This document shows, in pieces, positions 1 to 7,758 of a stretch of DNA of 64,000 nt. The translations under genes were made by a program, and so were the position numbers. The DNA lies in NCBI GenBank assembly GCA_000940995.1, contig CP005973.1, positions 1,240,001 to 1,304,000 on the forward strand, read 5' to 3'. Numbering within the stretch: position 1 is the first letter of the stretch; every line of letters starts with the position of its first letter. The notes under the pieces are model-generated. The model was not told the DNA's origin. It made no database searches and was given only the letters and a program-made list of their open reading frames with translations. Source of the DNA: Photobacterium gaetbulicola Gung47 (GTDB lineage Bacteria; Pseudomonadota; Gammaproteobacteria; Enterobacterales; Vibrionaceae).

Positions 1-82
1 TTACATTTTTGATGATATTGGACGCTGTAGTCGCTTTTGCCTGCTTACTTTTCAACACGCTGCTATTTGCCAAATCAAGCAT
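1..82 (-). CDS. 5' end of an unknown gene cut by the window edge
   Basis: Reading leftward from the ATG at 82, the frame stays open to base 1 and gives 27 residues beginning MLDLANSSVLKSKQ. A strong Shine-Dalgarno (AGGGGG on the minus strand, around 87-92) sits 4-9 bases before the ATG, which is why I accept such a short piece. The visible part is polar, rich in Lys, Ser and Thr, with no signal peptide or membrane segment. I do not recognise the family. Confidence 0.5.
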   Translation of the reverse strand, partial: MLDLANSSVLKSKQAKATTASNIIKNV

Positions 83-320
83 GATAACCCCCTAATAGTC
101 GAAGATAGATACCTAAAGCACCGACAAGGTTGAAAACGGTTAATTCAGTTATTGGAAAGGGTGAGTAAAACGTTTGTAGGGAAAAGTAAATGTAGAAACG
201 GACATGGCGTTATTTACTACAAGTATAGGAAAGAGTCATACAAAGTTAGCAACTTAAGCTCAATTTATGCGCCTTGTCTAACAACCTGGAAGAATTATTG
301 GTGTAAATGCTGGACACATA

Positions 321-344
321 AGCCGCTAGGTTTACCCAGCGGCT
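321..344. repeat. Short hairpin downstream of the phosphoesterase gene
   Basis: AGCCGCT (321-327) pairs with AGCGGCT (338-344) around a short loop. It lies just past the 3' end of the minus-strand phosphoesterase gene and could help end its transcript, but there is no clear T-run on either strand, so terminator function is uncertain. Confidence 0.35.
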
Positions 345-378
345 CTGACTCATTGTTCTTTCGTATTATCTAGGGGAG

Positions 379-2376
379 TTATTGCTTAACAAGGGCAATT
401 TCCAAGTCACGCTCAGCAATCATCCACCAGCGATTACCATATTGACTATCGTAGCCCACAACCGGTTGGCCAGCACAAGTTGCATCACGGACAGGCTCAT
501 TAACCAAGTAGTACCCATCCCATGGCACATCAACCACACAGTTTTCTGTGACCAACGGCTTCCAGACACCGTTAACTTGCTCTCCGAGTACCAGATCTTT
601 AGCATTCAAACCAGCATCCGCAGTGAACTGTACGCCATATTTATCAGCGACAATGTCCTCGACATTCCAGTCTTGGGTCGCTGTTAAAGGTAGTCGAGTA
701 TGTGGCCTTTTTGACGTACCGTCTGGCTGCGAGCCTGGCAAACCTGACTCTACTCGAATGTTCTTTTCACCACCAAAAGCATTTTGGTAGACACCACCGT
801 GATTCTGCAAACCACTGACGATCAAAATATCAGAGCGAGTCTCGTTGGTTTTTGGCATCCAGCTCAACGTTACATGTTTCTTCATATCAATTGTCGTGGC
901 AGGAACAGTCACAGAGCCCTTCTCAGCACCAGTTTGATCATGTTCAGGAATACCTGCTACTACACGTTCACTACTGTTTAAGTTCGGGTCCCATGATTTG
1001 TTTTGCGTGAACAAGAACTGATAAGTCAGGCGCATCATGTCATTCATGGTCTCTGCACGTGTCAGACCTGCGTTGTAGCCCATTGTACGTTCTGTTGTAT
1101 CAACCCGGTTGAAGGTTTCATTTACACCACCGACCAAACGCGCCGAAGAACCATCATAGCCCAGACAATCGTTGGTTTTGTATTCAACAATATGATTGAG
1201 TACTGGACGCTGCCCCTCAGGAATCGAGTTCGGGTAAATAAGCGCTTCACAACGATCCAACGTACGACTGAAGGTATCCATCAATGTCCAGTTCGGCTCT
1301 TCAAGTTCCTTCATGCCATCTTCATTACGGGTAATAGTATGAGGGGCATAGTAAGCATGATAATCAACACGGTTACCATCAAAACTCAAAATCGCCGCGT
1401 TGGCATCATAATGGTTTGAGTCATACTCAGGTTTCAACGTGGCCATTTTGTGCTGAATAACATCCTGGATCAGCTCACGCTCACCATAGCGATATTCATA
1501 TCCTTTATACGAGGCGTTACCACTTACAATCTGGGTGTATGAAGGCATACGGTAGTTCCCACCACTAGGTGTAGAAGCTAAAGTGTCGACATTGCTGCGA
1601 CCGCCAGGGTCATTCGAACCGTATACACGTGCATGGATTTGAGAACGCTGATACATATGCTCGTGACCCTGTACCCAAATCACGTCATACTTTGCAAATA
1701 GTTCACGAATATCCTTGTGGATATCAAACAGGCGATTGTCATCTTTGACACCTTGAACAATTTGCTCACGGGTTTGGCCATATTTTGCGCCAACAAGTCC
1801 ATCGTGGCTAGCGATCACTACATGGTCAAACTTACCTTTATTTTCTGCAAGAATCTCTTCAATCCAGCTAAACGCAATCGGCAAATTATAATAGGCTAAA
1901 CCTATCATCAAGACATTGTCGCGAATGATGTAATAGTTAAGCCACTCTGCTGAAGGCATATGTACAGCATCTTCTGGGATGAAGTGACGCATATTATCAA
2001 TCCACTCTACGGTATAAGCCCAGCTCGTTTCGTGGTTACCCATCACTGGCAGAAACTCCATACCCGCTTCGCGATATTTATCCGCTACCGACCGCCACTG
2101 TTCCCATTCTTTGGTAGAACCATTATCTGTCAGGTCTCCAACAGGAATTACTACATTAACCCCTTCAGCATGGTGCTTGGCAAGAACCGCTTCCATCGGG
2201 TGAATCGCAACATTCCAACCACCACCTTGTGTATCAGGGAGAAGCCCGACTTTTAAATATGCATCCGGTTTTGGTGAGGTTTTACCAGAATCCTCAGAAG
2301 AAGAGCTATTACAACCAGCCAAGGTTGCAATAATTGACATTGCAATAAAAGAACGCTTCCATGTATTATTTTGCAT
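379..2376 (-). CDS. Calcineurin-like metallophosphoesterase lipoprotein
   Basis: This 665-residue protein begins with a lipoprotein signal (LAGC lipobox, Cys22) followed by a Ser-rich linker, so it is probably lipid-anchored and faces the periplasm or cell surface. The first half carries the metallophosphoesterase metal-binding set in order: LLPDTQ, PVGDLTDNG, MGNHETSW, ASHDG and VQGHEHMYQR, matching D, GD, GNH(E), H and GHxH. The C-terminal ~350 residues are not recognised. The ATG at 2376 is preferred over an in-frame GTG nine bases upstream. Substrate unknown; the family cleaves phosphomonoesters, diesters or nucleotides. It is monocistronic, with AT-rich spacers on both sides. Confidence 0.85.
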   Translation of the reverse strand: MQNNTWKRSFIAMSIIATLAGCNSSSSEDSGKTSPKPDAYLKVGLLPDTQGGGWNVAIHPMEAVLAKHHAEGVNVVIPVGDLTDNGSTKEWEQWRSVADKYREAGMEFLPVMGNHETSWAYTVEWIDNMRHFIPEDAVHMPSAEWLNYYIIRDNVLMIGLAYYNLPIAFSWIEEILAENKGKFDHVVIASHDGLVGAKYGQTREQIVQGVKDDNRLFDIHKDIRELFAKYDVIWVQGHEHMYQRSQIHARVYGSNDPGGRSNVDTLASTPSGGNYRMPSYTQIVSGNASYKGYEYRYGERELIQDVIQHKMATLKPEYDSNHYDANAAILSFDGNRVDYHAYYAPHTITRNEDGMKELEEPNWTLMDTFSRTLDRCEALIYPNSIPEGQRPVLNHIVEYKTNDCLGYDGSSARLVGGVNETFNRVDTTERTMGYNAGLTRAETMNDMMRLTYQFLFTQNKSWDPNLNSSERVVAGIPEHDQTGAEKGSVTVPATTIDMKKHVTLSWMPKTNETRSDILIVSGLQNHGGVYQNAFGGEKNIRVESGLPGSQPDGTSKRPHTRLPLTATQDWNVEDIVADKYGVQFTADAGLNAKDLVLGEQVNGVWKPLVTENCVVDVPWDGYYLVNEPVRDATCAGQPVVGYDSQYGNRWWMIAERDLEIALVKQ

Positions 2377-2539
2377 GATTACCACTACTGTTATTATTGA
2401 GGGAAATAAAACGCGGATAATTTACGTGAAATATATTACATTTTTATTTTTTACTCCTGTAATTATTACAAGGTGATTTAAATAAAAATGTAATCTTTCA
2501 CCATTATTCTATTTAATATTTCCTCTCATACTAAAGAAC

Positions 2540-2958
2540 ATGAAATCTGCAACCACTCTATTTATTTTGCAATTTTTTGCTTTAATCAGCACCAGTGTTA
2601 TTGCAAAAGAAAGCAATGCCGTTCACCGTCGCCTACTTGCTCCTGAAGAAATGATGTTTGAGCTAAATGAAGAAGCAACTTGCCTTGCTGCCGCTAATTA
2701 CCTTATAAATGATAGATATAATTTACACCTTTCCAACTACCAGTCTTGATTGCTGAATTTAAGGTGCCGAAGAAGGCTGCTGAGTCAATTATAAATCGGA
2801 CCAATAGTGAATATATATTTTTTGCCGACCGTGCCAAGAAACGCTATACCGAAATTGATCATCATGTACTGCTGACGTCGGCCTATACGCATCGATGTTT
2901 ATTCATGAATGGATTTGAAGCACAGCGACCATTTATAGAAGCCAGTAAGGATAGTTGA
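2540..2958 (+). pseudogene. Small secreted protein, apparently frameshifted
   Basis: The first frame (2540-2749) encodes 69 residues with a typical signal peptide (MKSATTLFILQFFALISTSV) and then an acidic mature part with one Cys. It stops at 2749. A second frame, open from about 2722 to 2958, continues with charged residues and another Cys (SAYTHRCLF). The two overlap by about 28 bases with a one-base frame offset, as expected from an indel near 2722-2746 in a single ~138-residue periplasmic protein that could form a Cys-Cys pair. Two independent small genes are less likely because the second has no good start or ribosome site. Family not recognised. Confidence 0.45.
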
Positions 2959-2964
2959 TTTAAG

Positions 2965-2998
2965 GGTTGCATCCCTCATGCGTATTCGGGATGCAACC
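2965..2998. terminator. Hairpin with 11-bp perfect stem
   Basis: GGTTGCATCCC (2965-2975) pairs exactly with GGGATGCAACC (2988-2998). It lies between the broken secreted gene and the 3' end of the convergent DeoR-type gene, where a shared terminator is expected. The T-run is weak on both sides. Confidence 0.5.
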
Positions 2999-3003
2999 AT
3001 AGC

Positions 3004-3762
3004 TTAGACAACTTCGACCGTTATTCCCCGCTCATTGAGATCTTCAATGCAACTGCTAGGGAATTCGCTATCAGTGATCACTTTGTCAAAGCATTCCATA
3101 TCTATAGCATGGAAAGTTGCTACCTTACCGTATTTGGAAGAATCGCTCACCAAATAGCTTTGTCGCGAGGAAGCAATAATCGCCTTCTTCACCAACACTT
3201 TCTCTTCGCTTGGGGTCGAGATGCCACGCTGATTCCATGACGATGTCGAAACAAACGCCAAATCAATATTCATCTCCCGCAATATATGGGTTGCTTGCTG
3301 CCCGACACAGGACTGGTTTCCTTTGTCCACCTTGCCACCAGTATGGTAGATACTGCACTCGGAATGGTTCATCAAATAGCAGGCGATGGCGAAATCGTTG
3401 GTGATCACCAAGAGATCGTCCCTGTGATTTAGCTGATGGGCGATTTCCAGTGTTGTGGTTCCTGCATCCAGATACACTGTTGTATTCGGCTTAATCAGCT
3501 GCGCCGCATAGAACCCAATATCGGCCTTTTCATTTCGGTGCTGGTTAATTTTCACATCATGTGAGAGTTCGGTGTGAATAGTTTCGGTCAGTTGAACCCC
3601 ACCCGATACCGACATAACGCGCCCGTCCGACTCTAGCTTGGCGATATCACGTCGGATCGTCATATGAGATACATCAAGCTGATGAGTCAATTCACTGATG
3701 CTGATGACTTCCTGATTACCCAACAAAGTCAGGATCGTTCGTTGTCGTTCTGCCGGAATCAT
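3004..3762 (-). CDS. DeoR-family regulator of the tetronate operon (YgbI-like)
   Basis: A 252-residue DeoR-type repressor. The N-terminal winged helix-turn-helix has the family signature: QRTILTLLGN, SISELTHQLDVSHMTIRRDI, then the wing DGRVMSVSGG. The C-terminal sugar-phosphate-sensing domain carries the DAGTTTLEIA phosphate loop and the ITND motif. It is divergent from the ltnD-otnK-otnC-otnI-permease operon, as E. coli ygbI is from ygbJKLMN, so local control by a pathway intermediate is the likely job. The spacer holds several TTCACAC/GTGTGAA elements that fit its operators. The ligand is unknown; a tetronate phosphate is an inference. Confidence 0.85.
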   Translation of the reverse strand: MIPAERQRTILTLLGNQEVISISELTHQLDVSHMTIRRDIAKLESDGRVMSVSGGVQLTETIHTELSHDVKINQHRNEKADIGFYAAQLIKPNTTVYLDAGTTTLEIAHQLNHRDDLLVITNDFAIACYLMNHSECSIYHTGGKVDKGNQSCVGQQATHILREMNIDLAFVSTSSWNQRGISTPSEEKVLVKKAIIASSRQSYLVSDSSKYGKVATFHAIDMECFDKVITDSEFPSSCIEDLNERGITVEVV

Positions 3763-3805
3763 AATGCTTCTTCTGTATAGTTATCTTGCAAGCATCTTAA
3801 CACCT

Positions 3806-3820
3806 CACACCCCTTGTGTG
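3806..3820. promoter_or_regulatory. Candidate operator CACAC-n5-GTGTG
   Basis: A short palindrome, CACAC at 3806-3810 and GTGTG at 3816-3820, lies about 45 bases upstream of the DeoR-type gene. The half-sites match those of the larger inverted repeat at 3933-3971, suggesting autoregulation by the same repressor. Confidence 0.45.
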
Positions 3821-3919
3821 AATATATGTGAGCATTTGGTAAGGCATTATTTGATTATTCTTTCATTTTTCAGCCTATTACCCTTTATCTGTTATTTCTC
3901 ACCTTCACGAAGTCAGATA

Positions 3920-3985
3920 TTCACACCAAAAATTCACACTTTTTATCACACCCACTGTTAAAAAGTGTGAAGCCACGCCTTCACC
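3920..3985. promoter_or_regulatory. Operator array with 13-bp perfect inverted repeat
   Basis: TTCACACTTTTTA (3933-3945) and TAAAAAGTGTGAA (3959-3971) form a perfect 13-bp inverted repeat with a 13-base spacer that itself contains TCACAC. Another TTCACAC lies at 3920-3926 and a TTCAC at about 3980. The array sits 80-130 bases before the ltnD start, facing the divergent DeoR-type gene. Binding by that repressor is inferred from position and repeated half-sites. Confidence 0.6.
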
Positions 3986-4053
3986 TTTCGAAAAAAGCAG
4001 CATAGAATCACAAACAAGAACAGAACTTCACAAAAGTTAACATGGAGAGGCAA

Positions 4054-4959
4054 ATGGAAAGTCAACAATTACAATCAGTTGCCGTAATTGGTCTAGGCTC
4101 GATGGGCATGGGCGCTGCTAAATCTTGTATCCGTGCCGGTCTTGATACGTATGGTATCGACCTTAGCACCGACGCACTAAAAGAACTCGAACAAGCCGGT
4201 GCAAAAGGTGTTTCACACAACTGTGCTGACTTCGCCCAGGTACTCGACGCGGTCTTGCTGCTGGTCGTGAATGCCCGTCAAGCCAAAGCCGTACTGTTTG
4301 ACAATCAACTTGCCACACAGCTGAGACCCGGCACTGCCGTTATGGTGTCTGCGACTATCTCAGCCGAAGATGCAAAAAGCATTGAAGCCAGTCTGAAAGA
4401 ACATCAACTTATCATGCTTGATGCCCCGGTTTCTGGTGGCGCGGCAAAAGCCAACCTAGGTGAAATGACCATCATGGCGTCGGGCTCAGAACAAGCCTTT
4501 ACCAAGCTTAAGCCCGTACTCGATGCAACCGCAGGTAAAGTTTACAACATTGGTACCGAAATCGGCATGGGTGCAACTGTCAAGATCATCCACCAGCTGC
4601 TTGCAGGCGTTCACATCGCGGCAGGGGCTGAAGCCATGGCGCTCGCTGCCCGTGCCAATATCCCTCTGGATTTAATGTACGACGTGGTAACCAATGCCGC
4701 GGGAAATTCATGGATGTTTGAAAACCGCATGAAGCATGTTGTTGATGGCGACTACACCCCAACGTCAATGGTCGATATCTTCGTGAAGGATCTCAACCTT
4801 GTCTCTGATACTGCCAAAGATCTGAAATTCCCACTTCCACTTGCCTCCACCGCGCTGAACATGTTCACCAGCGCCAGCAATGCAGGTTTTGGTCAGGAAG
4901 ACGACAGTGCTGTCATCAAGATTTTCGATGGCATCGAACTGCCTAAGAAGGAGCAATAA
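4054..4959 (+). CDS. ltnD: L-threonate dehydrogenase
   Basis: A 301-residue NAD-dependent beta-hydroxyacid dehydrogenase. In characterised homologues LtnD oxidises L-threonate to 2-oxotetronate. The N-terminal Rossmann loop is GLGSMGMGAA, the substrate loop is DAPVSGGAAKA, and the catalytic Lys lies in GATVKIIHQLL. An ATG at 4042 is also in frame, but the ribosome site GGAGAGG (4044-4050) overlaps it and is properly spaced from the ATG at 4054, which I take as the start. It is first in a tight operon with otnK, otnC, otnI and a GntP-type permease. The context separates it from other family members such as glyoxylate or tartronate semialdehyde reductases. Confidence 0.9.
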   Translation: MESQQLQSVAVIGLGSMGMGAAKSCIRAGLDTYGIDLSTDALKELEQAGAKGVSHNCADFAQVLDAVLLLVVNARQAKAVLFDNQLATQLRPGTAVMVSATISAEDAKSIEASLKEHQLIMLDAPVSGGAAKANLGEMTIMASGSEQAFTKLKPVLDATAGKVYNIGTEIGMGATVKIIHQLLAGVHIAAGAEAMALAARANIPLDLMYDVVTNAAGNSWMFENRMKHVVDGDYTPTSMVDIFVKDLNLVSDTAKDLKFPLPLASTALNMFTSASNAGFGQEDDSAVIKIFDGIELPKKEQ

Positions 4960-4961
4960 TT

Positions 4962-6221
4962 ATGCTACTAGGAGTTATCGCCGACGATTTTACCGGCGCA
5001 ACGGACATTGCCGGCTTTCTGGTTGAAAATGGTATGCGCACCATTCAGTTAAATGGTGTGCCAAAAACCACTCTAGATATCGATGCCGATGCGGTCGTGA
5101 TCAGTTTGAAGTCACGCTCTTGCCCAGTTGATGAGGCCATTGATACCTCTGTTTCCGCTCTCAACTGGCTACGACAGCAAGGCTGCCAGCAGTTCTACTT
5201 CAAATACTGCTCGACCTTCGACAGCACTCGCGAGGGCAACATTGGGCCTGTCACCGATGCACTGCTCAATGCCCTGGGAGAGGACTTCACGATTGTATGC
5301 CCTGCTCTACCGGTCAACGGGCGTACTGTGTTCAATGGCCACCTATTTGTGATGGGCGAACTACTCTCCGACTCAGGCATGCGAAATCACCCGGTCACCC
5401 CGATGACAGATTCAAGCTTGGTACGCCTGATGGATAACCAGTCAAGTGGCACCACCGGCCTGGTGAACTACCAGACTATCGAACAAGGTGCCCAAGCAGT
5501 TGCTGAGCGCTTCGCAGCCCTCGCCCGAGAAGGTCATCGTTACACGGTTCTCGACGCATTCAACCAGTCCCATCTGGAGACACTAGGTGAAGCGGTGAAA
5601 TCACTCAAGCTGGTCACAGGTGGTTCAGGCTTGGCTTCGGGTATTGCCAAAAACTGGACGGAGCATTTAAGCGACCAGTCATCGGCAAAACAGGCTGGCA
5701 AGCCGCAGCAAGCCAAAACCGTGGTGCTGTCGGGTTCATGCTCAATCATGACCAACCAGCAAGTTGCCAACTACGCCCAAAAAGCGCCACACCTGGCTCT
5801 GGATGTAAAAGCGTGCCTTGAGCAACAAGATTACTGTGAGTCTGTCTTCCAGTGGGTACTAGAAAATCTTGAAGCTGACTTTGCTCCTATGGTTTACGCC
5901 ACTGCTGAGCCGGAAGTATTAAAGGCCATCCAAGCACAATACGGCGCTCAGGCATCCAGCCATGCCGTTGAGCAGTTCTTCAGCCAGCTAGCCCACCAGC
6001 TAAAAGAGAATGGCGTGCAGAACTTCATTGTAGCCGGCGGCGAGACATCCGGGGTTGTAACCCAAAGCCTAGGGGTAAAAGGTTTCCATATCGGCCCTCA
6101 AATCGCCCCAGGCGTGCCTTGGGTAAAGGCGATCGACAGCAAGCTGTCACTGGCGCTGAAATCAGGCAACTTTGGTGACGTTAACTTCTTCGAAACGGCA
6201 CAAGGGTTCTACCATGACTGA
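4962..6221 (+). CDS. otnK: 3-oxo-tetronate kinase
   Basis: A 419-residue member of the four-carbon acid sugar kinase family (former DUF1537). It phosphorylates 3-oxotetronate to the 4-phosphate, the substrate of OtnC. The N-terminal domain begins VIADDFTGATDIAGFL, the family hallmark. The C-terminal nucleotide-binding domain shows VLSGSCS and VAGGETSGVV. It starts two bases after the ltnD stop with AAGGAG as ribosome site and overlaps otnC by eight bases, so translation is probably coupled. Length is normal for the family. Confidence 0.93.
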   Translation: MLLGVIADDFTGATDIAGFLVENGMRTIQLNGVPKTTLDIDADAVVISLKSRSCPVDEAIDTSVSALNWLRQQGCQQFYFKYCSTFDSTREGNIGPVTDALLNALGEDFTIVCPALPVNGRTVFNGHLFVMGELLSDSGMRNHPVTPMTDSSLVRLMDNQSSGTTGLVNYQTIEQGAQAVAERFAALAREGHRYTVLDAFNQSHLETLGEAVKSLKLVTGGSGLASGIAKNWTEHLSDQSSAKQAGKPQQAKTVVLSGSCSIMTNQQVANYAQKAPHLALDVKACLEQQDYCESVFQWVLENLEADFAPMVYATAEPEVLKAIQAQYGAQASSHAVEQFFSQLAHQLKENGVQNFIVAGGETSGVVTQSLGVKGFHIGPQIAPGVPWVKAIDSKLSLALKSGNFGDVNFFETAQGFYHD

Positions 6222-6846
6222 ACAACAACTCAGAGAGCAGATGGTAACGCTTGCTCGCTCGATGTTCGAGCGCGGTTACGCCACCGGTGGCGCGGGTAAC
6301 CTCTCTCTCAAACTGCCGAACGGGCACTTTCTGGCAACACCGACCGGCTCTTCATTTGGCCGACTGGATGCGGATCGTTTATCGGTAGTTGATATTGACG
6401 GCAACCACATTTCAGGTGACCGCCCATCGAAGGAAGTGGCATTCCACTTGGCGATTTACCGTAACAACAGTGCATGCAATGCCATTGTCCATTTGCACTC
6501 GACTTACCTAACGGCGCTGTCTTGCTTGCAAGGGCTGGACACCGACAACGCCATTAAACCATTCACACCCTATTTCGTAATGCGTATCGGCAAGCTGCCA
6601 GTGATTCCGTATCTACGTCCAGGCGATCCGCGCATAGCTGAAGAGCTGGCCAAGCGAGCAGCTGACTACCGGGCCTTCTTACTGGCTAACCACGGTCCGG
6701 TTGTCACCGGTAGTAACCTGACTGATGCTGTCGACAATGCCGAAGAGCTGGAAGAAACCGCGAAACTCGCATTAATGCTGGATGGGAAGTCAATTCGATA
6801 CCTTAGCGAAGAAGAAATCACAGACCTACAAGGGAGAGGCAAATAA
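6214..6846 (+). CDS. otnC: 3-oxo-tetronate 4-phosphate decarboxylase (class II aldolase fold)
   Basis: A 210-residue class II aldolase/adducin protein. OtnC decarboxylates 3-oxotetronate 4-phosphate to dihydroxyacetone phosphate, which enters glycolysis. Visible family features are GGAGNLSLKL for phosphate binding, the zinc motif VHLHSTYLTAL, and the later His in ANHGPVV. I use the ATG at 6214 rather than an in-frame one at 6172: it is preceded by AAGGG and leaves only an eight-base overlap with otnK. Its stop overlaps the ATG of otnI (TAATG). Confidence 0.92.
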   Translation: MTEQQLREQMVTLARSMFERGYATGGAGNLSLKLPNGHFLATPTGSSFGRLDADRLSVVDIDGNHISGDRPSKEVAFHLAIYRNNSACNAIVHLHSTYLTALSCLQGLDTDNAIKPFTPYFVMRIGKLPVIPYLRPGDPRIAEELAKRAADYRAFLLANHGPVVTGSNLTDAVDNAEELEETAKLALMLDGKSIRYLSEEEITDLQGRGK

Positions 6847-7622
6847 TGGCTAAATTCGCTGCAAATCTCACCATGCTTTTTACCGAAGTGCCGTTTATCG
6901 AGCGTTTCGAACAAGCCCACCAAGCCGGTTTCAAGGCAGTGGAATACCTTTTCCCTTACGCCTATGACGCAGAAGTACTCGCAGGCAAGCTGAAGAAATA
7001 TGGCTTCGAACAGGCGCTGTTCAATATGCCGCCGGGCAACTGGGATGCTGGCGAGCGAGGTTTTGCAGCCATCCCGGGACGTGAAGAAGAGTTCCGTGCC
7101 AGCGTCGATACAGCTCTGAACTATGCCCTTTCCCTTGGTTGTAAAAAAGTCCATGCCATGTCGGGTATTGTCGATAACGCCTTCAGCTATCAACAACACG
7201 TAGACACATTTATCAGCAACATTCGCTTTGCCGCAGATGTATTTGCCGAGCACGGTATTGAGCTGATGATTGAACCTTTGAACAACCGTGATGTACCGGG
7301 CTATTTCATATCGCACCAGCGTGAAGCAGTAGAGCTGATAAAACAGGTTGAACGCCCGAACGTCAAGCTACAGCTCGACCTGTACCACGCCCAAATTATG
7401 GATGGTGACCTCACAGTATTGATCCGTGACCTGGCGGAGTACACCGGCCATATCCAAATTGCCTCGGTACCGAATCGCCACGAGCCAAGCGAAGGCGAAC
7501 TGAACTACCCGCACCTATTCAATGTGCTGGACGAGTCGGGCTATAGCGGCTGGATCGGCTGTGAATATAACCCGAAAGCAACCACAGTCGAAGGGCTCGG
7601 TTGGCTAAAACCATACTTATAA
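6846..7622 (+). CDS. otnI: 2-oxo-tetronate isomerase (hydroxypyruvate isomerase family)
   Basis: A 258-residue TIM-barrel protein of the xylose-isomerase-like/Hyi family. OtnI interconverts 2-oxo- and 3-oxotetronate, bridging LtnD and OtnK. Metal ligand segments are recognisable: MIEPLNNRDVPGYF, QLDLYHAQIMDGD and the terminal GCEYNP. Its start overlaps the otnC stop, with GGGAGAGG ahead of it. Without context it could be called hydroxypyruvate isomerase; the operon favours the tetronate role. Confidence 0.92.
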   Translation: MAKFAANLTMLFTEVPFIERFEQAHQAGFKAVEYLFPYAYDAEVLAGKLKKYGFEQALFNMPPGNWDAGERGFAAIPGREEEFRASVDTALNYALSLGCKKVHAMSGIVDNAFSYQQHVDTFISNIRFAADVFAEHGIELMIEPLNNRDVPGYFISHQREAVELIKQVERPNVKLQLDLYHAQIMDGDLTVLIRDLAEYTGHIQIASVPNRHEPSEGELNYPHLFNVLDESGYSGWIGCEYNPKATTVEGLGWLKPYL

Positions 7623-7758
7623 ATATGAAGTTTCACCTTTTGTAGAAAGGCTGAGTAACACAGTTTGCGGCACCTGCTAGCTAAGGTGCCCCATTTAGAA
7701 CTTTGATAAACGACGTGAAATAGAACCTGCGCAGCAGGCAATTAAAAGGAATGAAGAA

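Noticed and set aside
152..373. Plus-strand frame of 73 residues near the left edge
   Set aside because: It starts at TTG with no ribosome site, has odd composition (many Cys, Trp and Tyr), and runs through the hairpin at 321-344. It is probably non-coding.
1003..1419. 138-residue frame opposite the phosphoesterase gene
   Set aside because: It is antisense to a well-supported gene with clear motifs and has no start signal or recognisable domain.
3764..3961. 65-residue plus-strand frame in the DeoR/ltnD spacer
   Set aside because: It runs through the operator array, uses a biased T/C-rich composition and has no ribosome site.
6666..7316. 216-residue minus-strand frame across otnC and otnI
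   Set aside because: It is antisense to two recognised enzymes and has no ribosome site or known domain.
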